Source: Cyanodermella asteris
Lineage: Eukaryota > Ascomycota > Lecanoromycetes > Ostropales > Stictidaceae
DNA length: 64,000 nucleotides
Reading direction: 5' to 3'
NCBI GenBank assembly: GCA_900618795.1
Contig: UYJD01000005.1
Coordinates: forward strand, 466,811-530,810
Shown here: one piece after another, positions 10,850-23,000 of the stretch
Layout of the letters: the number at the start of each line of letters is the position of its first letter
Position numbering within the stretch: the stretch's first letter is position 1
The notes under the pieces: generated by a model
Databases searched by the model: none
What the model saw: the letters and a program-made list of their open reading frames with translations, nothing else
Told to the model about the DNA's origin: nothing
Made by a program: the position numbers and the translations under genes

Positions 10850-11909
10850 ATGGTTGACTTCCCTGAACATCAGCTCACCACACTTCCAGGCCACCATGGA
10901 CCCGTCCATTGCGTTACTTTCTCCGCCGGCGCCGGTCAATACGTGCGCAACCTGCTATGCCGACAGGTTACTCTGGTCCCGAAGCTAACTCGCATCCCAG
11001 GTCCTCACCGGCGCCGCTGACAGAACCATCCGCCTCTTCAATCCCCTGAAGGCCGCCTCGTCCACAAACGCAAAGACTTCGAACGCAACGCCCGGCCTCC
11101 TCCAAACCTACTCCGCACACGGCTACGAAGTCCTCGACCTGAGCGTCAGCACCGACAACTCGCGCTTCGCCTCCGTCGGTGGAGACCGACAAGTCTTCCT
11201 CTGGGACGTCGGCACGGGCAAGACGCTCCGTCGCTGGCAAGGTCACGGCGCTCGCGTGAACGCAGTCTCGTTTGCCGGGCGCGACGACAGCGTGGTCGTG
11301 AGTGGTAGCTTCGACGCTACGGTCCGGCTGTGGGACTGCAAGAGTGGGAGCATGAAGCCGATACAGGTTCTCGACGATGCGCGGGACAGTGTCAGTGCAA
11401 TTAGCGTCCGGGACGCGCAGATTGTGGTCGGGTGTGTGGATGGGCGGGTGCGGACTTATGATTTGAGGATGGGGGAGTGTAGGGTAGATTGTATTGGTGC
11501 GCCGGTTACGAGCGTGGAAATGATGATGGACGAGGGGGCGGTGCTGGTGGGGAGTTTGGATGGGAAGGTCAGGCTAGTCGATGGTAGGGACGGGAAGGTG
11601 TTGGGTGCGTATGAAGGGCATAAGAATGGGGACTATAGGGTCCGGAGCTGCCTCGGCCTAGGGGATGCGGTCGCTGTCAGTGGAAGTGAGGATGGAAGAG
11701 TTCTGGCATGGGATATCGTCAGTGGCGAGAAGATTGCTGAGTTGAAGGGCATTCATGACGGGAAAGTCGTCAGCGCAGTCGCTTGGAATGGTAGGAAGAA
11801 GGAGTGGGCGAGTGCTGGGACAGATGGTATGCACCGCGACTTAGATTTACGGCCTTTGGCTGACAACTTCACAGGGACAGTCTCCTTTTGGACGCAGAAG
11901 CCGCACTGA
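10850..11909 (+). CDS. WD40 repeat protein, MORG1/WDR83-like
   Basis: Three exons: 10850-10942, 11001-11826 and 11875-11909, giving 317 residues. Intron 1 (58 nt) has a GCTAAC branch site and joins GQY to VLTGAADR. Intron 2 (48 nt) joins AGTD to GTVSFWTQKPH. The protein is a single beta-propeller with recurring blades such as LTGAADRTIRLFN and VVVSGSFDATVRLWD and ending in VSFW. The order and the N-terminal GHHGPVHCVTFS match MORG1/WDR83, a scaffold known in MAPK signalling and in spliceosome-associated complexes. Intron 2 is a multiple of three and stop-free, so its retention would not break the frame. The start at 10850 restores blade 1, which later starts would cut off. Confidence 0.82.
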
Positions 11910-12809
11910 GAGCCAAGATCTCATGATGTCGCCAGCAAGGATATCAATTTCTGCATGAGGCACAACATATCGGCATTCAAGCCGATTTCTGGCGCTTACT
12001 ACAACCTACGACCTGGCCGTAGATATGAGCCCTACCAATTTTTTACACACTCCAATGGCAAGAGCCACATCAGAGACAAGCAAGAGGTCCAATGGTAGGA
12101 GTCACTCACCTGCATTGGTTTGGTCCATACTTATCATCGCGACTGGACATATCCCAACGATGCGACCTCTACACCGTGCTACGGACTCTTTGCGCGGTCT
12201 CTGCTCGAAAGACACAAGTCAACCCAGAAGATACCCCTCTGAATTTAAGCCAGACCAAAATCAAAGAAGCCCTTGATTAGCAAGCAGCTCGACTTTATTG
12301 TTCGCCATTGGTATTGATCGGCGGTCGGTCTTACGGAATTCGGCTCCTGAAGCGTGAAATGACGCCCTCAACCAAACTTCACGATACCCGATGAGCTCCT
12401 GACTAGGCGACTCTTGCAGGTTATCCGCGGGCGCCTCGGCACCGGGCTTGCATCAGTCAAATGCTATGACGCCCCAAGCCAAACACTGCCAGCAGAGGTG
12501 TCGATTGTTCAGTAACCTCAATTGCGACTGTCCCCACGCGAAGACGCAAGCTACTGACGACCCTCTGAGCATGATGCCCTTCCATAGGATAACTAAACAA
12601 GACATGTTGTCAGCTCAGTCGAAGACCTCGGCGATCCCCACTGACGCTCTTGAGAAGTGAGAACAGTTCAGCGGTCGTCATGGCTGCACCTCAACTTCAA
12701 CTTCGCATAAAAGCGTTCAAACAACCAGCCCTCTCTCTCGCTTCACAATGTATTCCAATAAAGAACTCCATGCTTCTTTTTGTGATATTATGCAATTCAG
12801 TTCTCCATC
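11910..12809. other. intergenic region
   Basis: About 900 bp between the WD40 gene and the MFS relic. Short frames at 12025-12280 and 12448-12660 have no recognisable content. No repeat is seen. Confidence 0.4.
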
Positions 12810-14363
12810 ATGTCTGACAAGCTCGAAAGTCGCGGGGGCCGCTGGCGGGCGGTCTTCAAAAATGCCTTTGCGGAACTCAGCTTCTGCTTCTCTATTGTAC
12901 TTTCTCAGATCATGTCCTAGTACTTCATCTCCGGGTTCTTCGTCACCCTCCCCCACGCTTGTCAAATCGCTGCACGTCCCCGAGGCCTCATCCACGTGGC
13001 CCGCAAATGCTTTCACTCTCACAGTCGGCCCTTCACTCCTTATCTGCGGCCGCCTTGCAGACAAGTGCGGGCTTTCAAAGATCTACATCTGCGGCCTCGC
13101 CTGGTATACCATCTGGTCGCTGATAAGCGGTTTCGCCGTCAACGACATTATGCCGGACATTGCGAGAGTCTTGCAGGGTTTTGGTTCCGCTGCATTCCTG
13201 ACCTTGGACGTCGGGCTATTGGGCCAGGTACATGAACCTGGCAGACGGAAGAATATTGCTTTTTTTTTCGATATACGGCGGTACTGCACCTGTGGGATTC
13301 TTCTTTGGGATAGTGCTTGGGGGCCCGACGAGCCAGAGCGCATCTTGGAGGTGGTATTTTTGGGTTGGGGCGATGTCGAATGCTCTCTTGCGCTCGTGGG
13401 CGGACTACTCAGCGTTCCGTGGAATTCTCTTGTGTGGCCTACGGAACCTCTAGAAGAGTTGGATGGTCGAGGAAACTATAACAGACGCAACGACTCGGCA
13501 AGACCTGGCTCAGAATTGAACATGGACGTTCCTGGTGCGGCAATGTTCTTCACCAATCTCTTCTTGGTCACATTCGGCGTCACCAAGAGCGCGCATGTAC
13601 CCCAAGGCTGGCGGACGCCATACGTACCCACCCTTTTCACCATTGAGAGCCTCCTCTTTCTCGTCCGCATCATCTTATGAAGCAGAATACGCGGCCCACC
13701 CCATCCCCCCGCTTCGTATCCTCAAATTTGCCCCAGATGCCGTGTTTCATGCTTCCCCAATTCCTCACCTTCGGAACTTTCGGTACCTGGCTCCTCTACA
13801 CCACGCTCCATTTCCAAAACATTATCTCAGTCCAAGCATTGCGTGTTGTGCTCTGGTTCCTACCCTTCGGGCTCGGGAGACTGGTCTTCTCGATTCTCGG
13901 CGGAATCCTTCTGCATCGGGTCCCGGGATTTGTATTCTTACTCTCGTCTGTTTCGGCGTGGGTGGTCGCAACGCTTCCAATCGCCCTTCCGCCGGCGGAT
14001 GCAAGCTACTGGCTCAGGTTCTTCCCTGCGATGATCTGCGGAACCACTGGCATCGATGTCGCGTACGTGGTAGCCAGCGTCTTTCTGACTTCGAGCTTGG
14101 GTCAGGAGGATCAGGGGCTTGTAGGAGCGTTGTTCAATAGTTTGCAGTTCTTGGACTTTAGCTTGGCGTTGGGCTTTGCGGACTTGACTGCCGCGCAGTA
14201 TGTGGACAAGTGTCTGGACAAGAGGCTTGGAGGTCAGTATCAGGCGGCGATGCACATTGGGACGGGCTGCGCTAGGGTGACTTTGATGCTTGGTCTATTG
14301 TTTTTGAGGGTTGGCAGGGCGGAAGGAGAGCCCGAGGGCGAAGGAAAGGAGGGTGAAGCGTGA
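12810..14363 (+). pseudogene. decayed MFS transporter (DHA2/aminotriazole-resistance-like)
   Basis: Pieces of one 14-TM MFS transporter occur in order but in different frames. The N-terminus starts at 12810 and is interrupted by an in-frame TAG at 12918-12920, just before YFISGFF. The reading then moves to another frame for HVPEASSTWPANAF and GRLADK, which are strongly family-typical. Near a T-run at about 13260 it shifts again for SIYGGTAPVGFFFG and SWRWYFW, shifts back by about 13440, and ends in a third frame from 13677 with several membrane segments and a short acidic tail. At least four frame changes plus a nonsense codon make a functional product unlikely; introns do not explain all of them. 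The order and spacing match the family, so this is a fairly recent relic. Confidence 0.82.
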
Positions 14364-15727
14364 CTGGGGTACAGGCATTGTGGTAAGAAAAACAGATGCA
14401 TATACTGAGCAATTCCATCGTGCTTGTCAGATTCTCAACACTCGATGAATCAGCATTTCCTCGAGCATATCACATGTGCTTCTGCCTTTCTCGTATCTTG
14501 TGTTGGTGATGGGCTACATGCAAGTTGTACTGGCCCTCGGAAGGGTTCAACAATGCTCGTGTATTTGTTCCCGGTCGATCTATGCTCGGTATGGCTCATA
14601 CACATCCATATACCGCTGAATGGCAGTCGGTCATAGATTTGACTACCAAGCTGTTGATAAACTGGCACAAGGCAGACCGACAGAAATTTTGACCGGCAGA
14701 CTTCTATCTTCCTGTCCAAGTACATCTCTGAGCATCTGCCCCGGGGCTCGTAAAGGGACAATACTCAAGACAGACATACGGACACATGCGCGCTGCGGCT
14801 TGTTAGCCACCCTGTGCAGTCAGCAAGAGCGGCAGATTGGTCTGATCCTCACTGTTGGTGGTTGAGTGACTGACTGACGAAATGAGCTCCGCAATGATCA
14901 GGATGCTGAAACGGCTGTTTCCGCGCCGCAAAATGCTACACGCCAACCCATTTTCAGCCCGAGCGACCAACGTTCCAGGCCCCAAAGGGCTCGAACCATC
15001 ATCTCTGTGCTCTTCATCATCTGCCCCCTTCAAACCACCGAGCGGTCAGCGCTGCGCATGAGAGCGCGACCAAATACAACGCCTGAAACATACTCACTTT
15101 CAGCCAAGCTTCTTGGGAGGTTGCTCGTCGAGGTCGTGCTCGTTCTTCCTGCTGCAGAGTGGGATTTTGAACGCGAGTAAGCGTTCTCGGACGTGTGGCT
15201 TGATTCACAAAGCATAGCCATCGCGAGCGCTCGAGCGAAATTGTCGGCATCAGGCTGCTGTCCAACTGCTCCCGGCCAGGAGAGTTTCTGAGTTTCAGCC
15301 CTTTGAGATTTGGCAGAGCTTATGTCGGCCAGAACCCGGGGTGACTGGCCTACGGTATGACTGGGGACCTGTTACGGGCGAGATTGCAGGTTTGTCGTCA
15401 CTGTTGGACCGGACAAGGTGAGCTTGTGGTGATGGAGGTTCGGTCCGACATGAGAGGGAGGCGTGTGAGATTCAGTGTGCGTATATACTCTTCTGCTCCT
15501 GGTGCTGGTCTTCGTTGCTTAGTTCCTTTGTTCTCATACGTCTATTTCTTCATCCAGTCCTGCACTGTTTGCTCGGTTTACATCAATCTGTTATTCGATC
15601 AGTCACTCGTTGGTCTTACACCAAACACATTCGTTTCGAAGAGCAATTCTCATCACATTCGACCATCATTTCTCAACCTCGCTCATATTCGCAATCAACA
15701 AGCAGACTTCTCATCTGTACTTTCAAA
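14364..15727. other. intergenic region
   Basis: About 1.36 kb with no convincing gene. A TATA-like GTATATAC lies near 15480-15488, and a C/T-rich leader follows up to the start codon of the secreted protein at 15728. Confidence 0.45.
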
Positions 15728-16383
15728 ATGCAGCCATCCGCTCTTCTTCTTACGCTCCTTTTCGGCAGCGCTCTCGCCGCCCCGATCCAGCAAGGTCTCC
15801 AGGCTCGTGTCCCCGTGTCCCCGAGGCCGATGAGACCGGACTTGCCCTACGTGCTGTGGAAGCCAGCATCCGCGGATTGGAGAATGTAGCCGTCGTGAAG
15901 AGAGATGATGGCGACGGTGCTAGTGGCCAGGACGGTGGTGACGTCGAGCCCGAATCACCAGAAGATGACGGCGATGAGGAGGAACAGACCGGCGACGATG
16001 ACGGGGAAGGGGACGAAGACGATGACCAAGAACAAGACGGAGATGACGATACGGAGCAAAGTGGGGACGATGTGGAGCAGCAAGGCGAAGTGCAGGACAA
16101 CGACGCCGATGAGACCACCGAGGATGGTGAGGGTCAGAAGACTGCTGACGAGACCGTTGAAGGCGGCGAGGAGCAGTCTGCTGAACAGGATGGTAGCGAA
16201 GAACAATCAAATGACCAGCAGGACGACGAACAAGATGCCGGTGAGCAGGACGAGAGCTCCGGGGATGACGATGCTCAAGATGATGGTTCTCAGGATGACG
16301 GTGCTCAGGATGACGGTACCCAAGATGACGCTACCCAGGACGACAATCAGCAGGATGGCGGTGAGGGCGAGAGTCACAAGTGA
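15728..16383 (+). CDS. acidic, repeat-containing secreted protein (frame break or unusual intron)
   Basis: The ATG at 15728 opens a clear signal peptide (MQPSALLLTLLFGSALAA, cleavage near ALAA-P). That frame stops at about 15889. A second frame picks up with EADETGLALRAVEAS, reaches a Kex2-like KR site (VVKR-DDGD) and continues to 16383 as an extremely acidic tail of about 160 residues rich in D, E, Q and G, ending in pentapeptide repeats of the QDDG(S/A/T) type. The two parts plausibly form one secreted, Kex2-processed protein. The join is unresolved: a GT..AG pair of 95 nt starting after IQQ would restore the frame but has no good branch site, and a simple frameshift or sequence error is equally possible. 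The tail could bind cations or lie in the wall; its function is unknown. Confidence 0.55.
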
Positions 16384-17097
16384 TCATTTCTTTCAGCGTG
16401 ATATCGGTTTCTGAATTGTGTCAGAGCGAGATGCTCTTTCGACTAGTCAAGGCCATTTCTTTGCACATCTGAGGCTTAGCAGATCATCTCATATTGACGA
16501 TTATCTCCCAAGGGACGACTCTTTTCCATTTGGATTCATTGAGTGACTTCTCTCTGTAGCCTCAGATTAGGCTGTGATAGCTGCGTGTGCTTGTGCTTTT
16601 CAAAATCTAGTCACACGATCGTACTTCATAACAAGCCTACAAATCATGGTACTTTGTATCCATTTGCCATTTGGCTAATAATGTAGGAATATATTTGTCG
16701 TAAGTAATTCTATACACGAGGAAATATGGGGTGGCAATTACGTTGCTGGCCTCGCGAGCAATTAGACAAGTCGCATCTTCGTGACAGACCAGTTGCTGAG
16801 ATCTGAAGAGCGCAGCTACTATCGTAAAAGAAGCTTAAGCCAGAAGATATGTAACCTTTGTTCCCATAGATAGAGCTCTAAACACGGCCTCGTCTGAAGC
16901 GTGGCCGTCGCTGCCACCAAAAAGGGTCTAGCTTGGCTCGCTGTGACGTGCCCCCAAATTGTAGATCCTCGGTGGCATCTAGAGAAACCTGGAGCATTGT
17001 GAGCAGATACATCTCATTGACACACCACTGCATATAGACAACTCTACATGACCGTCCACTTGCTACCACTTCGCTGCTCGAGCTCCACACTGTCAAG
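16384..17097. other. intergenic region
   Basis: About 710 bp, relatively AT-rich around 16600-16740. No gene, repeat or RNA is recognised. Confidence 0.4.
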
Positions 17098-18377
17098 ATG
17101 ACTGACTTGTCCGGCACGCTGGATCAACTCCTTCAGAAGCACAATGCCCGCATCCACCAACACCGGCGCTCCATCGAAGACATAACTGACGAATTCCTCA
17201 AACAAGCCTACAGGATCGTACGTCTCCCATCTTAGTCTAGTATTCTGGACTTGCATGTCTCAGAGCTAACGTGAACCCACCAGCAATCCAATATATTCCA
17301 CCTTCACATCTACCTTCGCTCAGTCCGCGGGCCCTACCTTTCCACAACACAGCCTCCACGCACGAAACGAGCCCAACCGAACGCCGCACAATACTTTACA
17401 AACTCGCAACGCGATGCCATAGACGCCGAGTCCAAAGACACGATCCGAGACCTGAACCGCCGGCTCGCGGAGCTCTCCGCAACCGAAGCCCAACGCAAGG
17501 AGATACGCGCCGCGATCCGGCGGAAGCAGGCAGAGAAGCGACTCGGAGGTCGGTTCGGGGCGGCCCTGGGCCGATGGGCCGCGGGCGAAGAGGGACAGGA
17601 GGCCGTGGTGCTTACGCCGGAAGAGGAGGAGCAAGAGGAGCGGGAGAAGACTACGGATGAGTGGAGGGACAACGTGCTTTGGTTTCTCAGGAGTAGACTG
17701 GGTGCTGCGGTGAATTGCCAGAGGGATATGATGGAGAGGCGGGTGATGAGAGAGGTCGAGAAGAGCAAGAGTGTGCTATACAAGACTACTGGGAGGGACG
17801 GATCGGCGGGGTTCGGGGGTGAGGTGAGTGGTGCTAATGAAGGGATCGATTTCACGGCCTCAAGAGCTGCGCCATTGGATGAACCTGGACGAGATGGTGG
17901 AAGTACGGACGGAGGATTCACGCCGGCTCAAATGCAGGAGTTTGCGGAGGAGAACAACGCGATGCTACGGCACTACGAGAACTCTTTGGATCAAGTCAGG
18001 TATGTTTCCATTTCATTCATCATGGTACGGTCAATTTAAGCCGTTTCGTGCTTTCGTCAAATTTGCCGTGCAGTTATCGGCCGTTTACTCATGCAAATGG
18101 ATGCCGGAAAGTCTTATGCTGATGTTGTGCTTGCAGAGTTGCTGAGCGATCAATGGTGGAAATAGCCGAGCTGCAAACGACTCTTATTTCCAACCTCGAG
18201 ATACAGTCGGAGAGGATCGATATGCTATCGGAAGACTCCTTGAGGACAGGAGAAAATGTATCTGGAGGCAACAAGCAGCTCAAGCGCGCTGCCGAGAGAT
18301 GGCGTCCAGCAAAGTGGTTCTTTTGGGTGAGCTGTGGGCTGAGTGGCTTTCTTGTTGTTTGGGATCTGTTGATATGA
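17098..18377 (+). CDS. UFE1: ER t-SNARE Ufe1 / syntaxin-18
   Basis: Three exons: 17098-17217, 17284-17999 and 18137-18377, giving 358 residues. Intron 1 (66 nt, GTACGT..CTAAC..CAG) joins KQAYRI to QSNIFHLHIYLRSVRGPYLS, the conserved syntaxin-18 N-terminal motif. Intron 2 is 137 nt. The middle is helical and charged. The last exon carries the SNARE motif (EIAELQTTLISNLEIQSERID, with Gln at the likely zero layer) followed by the tail anchor WFFWVSCGLSGFLVVWDLL. Ufe1 takes part in Golgi-to-ER retrograde fusion and ER membrane fusion with Sec20, Use1 and Sec22. The gene is convergent with RTR1, with only 27 bp between the stops. Confidence 0.88.
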
Positions 18378-18404
18378 GGCCTTTTCATCCGCCTTGTCAA
18401 CCAC

Positions 18405-19136
18405 TCATCGGTGGGGATAGGACTTTTCCTGGACGTCCGTCATCACTTTGTCTGGAGAAGCGGAAGGATTGCCACGTTCCAAGGCAAGCTTTTTGAGATC
18501 CTCTGCAACCTTCGCCACGGCCTCTCGGTCGACCGCTGTCGATTCCTCTGGCTCGATTTTTGGGTCGTCTCCGGAAAGTTCAAGCTTGTTGTCTACAAGT
18601 CGTTCCCAGGCAGGCGTCTCGCTGAGCTGGACGCGCAAAAACATGGCTCTCTTAGCGCAGTCATCAGAACACCACCTCATCACTTCACTGGTCTTGACAA
18701 CTTGCAGATCCCGTCCTTTGTGCAGAATCGTGAGTTCGCCGACTCGGCCAACCGGTTTGTGAAGCTTTGGGCAGAGCACGTAGCCGCACTGTTTCTCGAT
18801 GTTGCGCTCTTGGATGAGCTCGTCAAAGTCCGATGGTTGGAAGAGGCGCAAATGTTTTTTGACCTCCTGGGCATCTTCCAAGCTCGGCTTCTCTGGATCT
18901 GCTGTCTTGGACGACGGATAGTCGATGAGCTTGATCAAAGAATCCAAAACACTCTTCTCAATGTTCTTCCTCTGCTGGATCAAGTTTGCATGATGCAGAG
19001 CTAGTGACCTATTCCTCTCCTGATCAGTGGCGCCGTTGGATGGTTGGCGGGACCCTGCATCGCGCGACTCATCGCCACCGGTGGTAATAGTTGTGTCTGT
19101 TAGGTCCCAATCCATGACATGCAGATCGAGCGTCAA
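18405..19136 (-). CDS. RTR1: RNA polymerase II CTD phosphatase Rtr1/RPAP2
   Basis: Single exon, 243 residues. A helical N-terminal part is followed by the family zinc-finger pattern, with one Cys pair in CGYVLCPK (about 114-121) and a second in WCSDDCAKRAMFLR (about 155-168). These match the Rtr1/RPAP2 fold (C-x4-C and C-x3-C). Known members remove phosphate from the Pol II CTD during early elongation and help Pol II reach the nucleus. The start could be the ATG at 19136 or the next one seven codons in (MDWDL). The tail after the finger is short, acidic and lysine-rich. It is convergent with UFE1. Confidence 0.88.
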   Translation of the reverse strand: MTLDLHVMDWDLTDTTITTGGDESRDAGSRQPSNGATDQERNRSLALHHANLIQQRKNIEKSVLDSLIKLIDYPSSKTADPEKPSLEDAQEVKKHLRLFQPSDFDELIQERNIEKQCGYVLCPKLHKPVGRVGELTILHKGRDLQVVKTSEVMRWCSDDCAKRAMFLRVQLSETPAWERLVDNKLELSGDDPKIEPEESTAVDREAVAKVAEDLKKLALERGNPSASPDKVMTDVQEKSYPHR

Positions 19137-20067
19137 CAGTGAGGCTGTTTCACTCGATAGATGCGCCGAATTATCGCTGGCTGAGAGCAGCTTCAGTGTT
19201 ATTGAATGCTGACAAAGTCAATATAACCACGCAAGAAAGCTTGTGCGAGCAGAAGCGCCCTCGATAACCAGCACAGTCTTTGAAATACTCCCTGGTAAGT
19301 AGTCACACGTGTATGCCTATCATCATCTGGTCAAGCACAGGGAGATCTAACAGCTCGGGGAGTCCGACCGTGCCATGTCTTGAAATACCGAACGTGGAGA
19401 TGTCGAGGTCCGATTGGCCGACGGCAGCGGGTTTCATTGTCTGTAGCGCAAGTTGGGTGACAAGCAGGCACCACGCTCCTCCGACACGACATGACATGAC
19501 ATGACGCAGCCTCTTAACCTCCCCACGATCTGATTACTAGAGCTTACCACAACCTACAACTCGACGTACGCTTGCATCCCGCTCACCTCCAGCCTCTCTG
19601 TTGTCAGCATAGTCTACAGCAGCCTCATCGTCCCTTGCTCGCTGTCGATCGTCTAGCAGCCCCGCCAGTCAGCTCCACATTGCGCACAACAACCACCCTT
19701 CGCCGTACCTTGGACTCTCTCCACCGCTGGCTGTCAATTGAGTTGGCTGTCATGCGGAATCGCTCTACTTTACCTAGGTAGCTGTCTTGTACACATTGTC
19801 CATCATTCCGCAAAGCATTTTCAGCGACTTGGCCTGCGTCACATCCGTTCGACTCGTCATTGGACTTGGAACAGACCAGCACTGCAACGCCTGGGTACTA
19901 CCGACGACATATAACTTGCAGAGCTGCGTATCGGCTCCATTTGCAGCTATAGCGACAATCGTGCGTTCCAATATTAAGCGTCAAGCTAGTGCTGCAAGGC
20001 GTTCACTGCGATCAAGAGACGGTTTGGACACTGCTAGGCAGCTGAAGGTGGGATCACTATAAGCGAC
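19137..20067. other. intergenic region between RTR1 and BBC1
   Basis: 930 bp forming the divergent promoter space of RTR1 (minus) and BBC1 (plus). A short ATGAC x3 tandem lies at 19491-19505. The last 450 bp are C/T-rich and fit a long BBC1 leader. Confidence 0.45.
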
Positions 20068-23000
20068 ATGAGTGGGCCACCTTACAAGGTCAAGGCTATC
20101 TATGCATATAGCTCGGAACACGACGATGACCTAAAATTCCCCGAAGGTCAAATCATCACTGTCAAGGAAGAGGAGGATGACGATTGGTTCTTTGGCGAAT
20201 ATAATGATGAATCCGGGTCTCATCAACAGGGCCTCTTTCCAAAGAACTTTGTGGAAAGATATGAGCCGGTGACCCCTCCACGTCCGACGAGAACGACCCA
20301 TGCACGCCAACCAACCGCGCCGGTCCCTATTCCTCCACAACCGGAGGAGGCAACCAAGCCTGAAGCCTCTCGCGGCCCGGAGTCGGAGCCAGAGCCGGAG
20401 CCCGAAGCAGATGCCGCGGAAAAGGAGGACGAGGATGAGCCATCAGAGCCTGTAGCACCTGCTCCAGCTCCTGTACAAGCCTCGAAACCCCCTCCGCCCC
20501 CACGAGAAGCGGTCGCTTCGCCACCAGCGCAGCCTATCAAGCCCGCCCCGCCAGCCGCACAAGCCGTGCCCGTGTCGAAACCGACAAGCCCATCAGTCGC
20601 TGAGAAGCCGTCTTCGTTCAAGGACCGCATTGCTGCGTTCAACCGTGGCGGAGCCAGTGCTCCTCAAGCGCCGCCAAAACCTGGGGGCATTGGTGGTGGA
20701 TCTGGGTCATCAGGTTTTGTAAAGAAGACATACATGGCCCCTCCACCTGCCCGTAATGCATACGTTCCTCCTACGAGCTCCGCACCCATTGCGAAGGTAT
20801 ACCGTCGAGACGAAGACCCAGAGTTCGCCAGAGCGGAGGCGCCCGAAACAGAGTCTTCGGAGCCAGCTCCAAAGGCCGAAGAGCCTGAAGAAGATCAGCC
20901 CAAACCCATGAGCCTCAAGGAACGTATGGCCCTCCTACAGCAGCAGCAGCTTGAACAACAGGCGAGGCACGCAGAAGCAGTATCCAAGAAGGCGAAACCC
21001 AAACCACCTCCTAAGAAAGCTGCCCCACCCCCACAGCCCCGTACGAGCACAGAAGGGTCCGCCGGGGCTGAGATGCCTCGGGAGACCTCAAGGACAAGCA
21101 CATCATTGCCAGAGCGGCCGGCACCGCCAGCTCGAGTGCTGTCAAACGAATCAGCTCAAGCTGTTGCGAGCCCGGAGCACACAGAGGCAAGTGAGTATCT
21201 CATGGCGCCGAAGGACGATGCCGCGGAGAGGTCAGCCTCGGAAGCAGGGGATTCGGTGCAAGAAGAGGAAGCCGAGACACGCGAGGAAGCGGGAGATGAA
21301 AACGGAGAAAGGGAAGAGGACGAAGACGAGGATGAGGAAGAAGAGATGGACCCGGAAGTACGCAGAAGGATGGAAATCCGAGAAAGAATGGCGAAAATGA
21401 GCGGTGGGATGGGTATGGGCGCTATGTTTGGTGCACCGGCATTGCCGGGCATGCCAACCCGGAAATCGTCGAAGCCAAAGTCCACACAGCCATCTGGCGT
21501 CGCAGAAGACGAAGATTCCGCTGGTGGTCCGCCGCAAGCGGTTCCTGTCATGCCTGGAATGGGTATGCCACCAGGCATGGCTCTGCCGGGAATGGGTGTG
21601 CCAAGGCCAGCAAAACAAGAGCCCGAGGTTGAGCAGACGGTGGATAAGGAGGACGACGAGGACGAGGAGCCTGAAGCAATTTCGAAGACTCGCAAGCCGG
21701 ATGAAGTTCCAGATATTGAGGACGTAAGGGAACAGGCCGAGGACGAAGAGGAACGAGCAGCACAGCCCGAACGAGTCGTTCCTACGCGCCGTGACAGCCG
21801 ACCACCGCCTGAAGCCCCTACAAGCCCAAGAGCAGCGCCCCCAGTGCCCTTGGGCTCACGACCTCCACGAGGACCACCACCAGATTCAAGGCCAAGTCTG
21901 GACCTTTCAGAGCAGACACCCAAATCCACAATAGATCGAGCTGCACCACAAGTTCCCCGAGGCGCACCTCATGAAGAACGAGGGGCTCCACCACCACCAC
22001 CGCATGTGTCAAGCCCGCCAGCTCCGCCATCGAATCCTCCAGTGTCTGTCGCTGAAAAGCGTGCAAGCAGGCCACCTCCACCTGTACCCGGTGCCATTGA
22101 TACGAACGTAGGCAGGGCACCACCCCCGCCTCCTCCTGGCCAGCCACCTCGGGCTAGGCAATCTCAAGACATACCTCGACCACCGCCCCCAGTACCGAGC
22201 GCGACTTCACCGATAGCGGATGGTGATTATGACCCCTATAATTATGAGTCGAATCCTTTGGGAGCCCCTACACCCACTGGAGGCAGAACACCGCAGCTTG
22301 AGGGCAAATCAGCATTCCCGCTTCCACAGCCTGATGATGGCGACCTTTACACCTCGCCGTCGAATTCTCTACAGAGCCCGACCTTGAGAGCAGCACCACC
22401 CCCTCCTCCACATGGATCTGCGCCAAGAGCCATACCTCCTCCAATCCCCCCGCCAGCGGCCCACGAGGAGGAGTCTGACGAGGAAGAAGATGATGAGAGC
22501 GAGGATGAGGATGAGGAACCAGTAGGCGTACATAACCCAGCAGCAGGACGCAAAAGCGAAGAGCTCCATCACGCTGGTTTGCCTTCACTTGGCCCTCAAG
22601 GTCGGGCACCTCCACCCCCTCCGCCGGGTCAGGCACCCATGTCGCCTCTCTCTGGGCAAGGCGGTGCTCCCGACCTTTCGTCATCAGCTCCACGAGGTCT
22701 GCCTCCACTACCTCCTGCTATTGTGCAGGAACCTGTTCGTGAGCCTGCGCCTTCTCGCCCGTCAGAGTCCATCCCCCGCAAATCCTACGATGGGCGCAAA
22801 TCACTGGATGTGCTAGGACAGGCACAGACAAGGAGGTCAATCGATGTGCCGCGACCCAGTGCTGACATTGGCGATTATATCGCCTCCGACGTGGATCTCG
22901 GCCAAAATAGTGGTTGGTGGACTCAGAGGAAGGCCGCACCTCCTGCGCTGCAAGGACGCTCTGATATTATCATTGACTTTGAGGAGTCAACAACGATGCA

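Noticed and set aside
14960-15060. tRNA-like B-box (GGTTCGAGC) on the minus strand
   Set aside because: No matching A-box, no acceptor stem pairing and no cloverleaf could be drawn.
15750-16210. Long minus-strand frames rich in Ser/Pro and Arg/His
   Set aside because: They are mirror images of the low-complexity acidic repeat on the plus strand.
21156-21929. 257-residue minus-strand frame inside BBC1
   Set aside because: Shadow of proline/acidic low-complexity codons; no domain and no start context, while the plus strand encodes a recognised protein.
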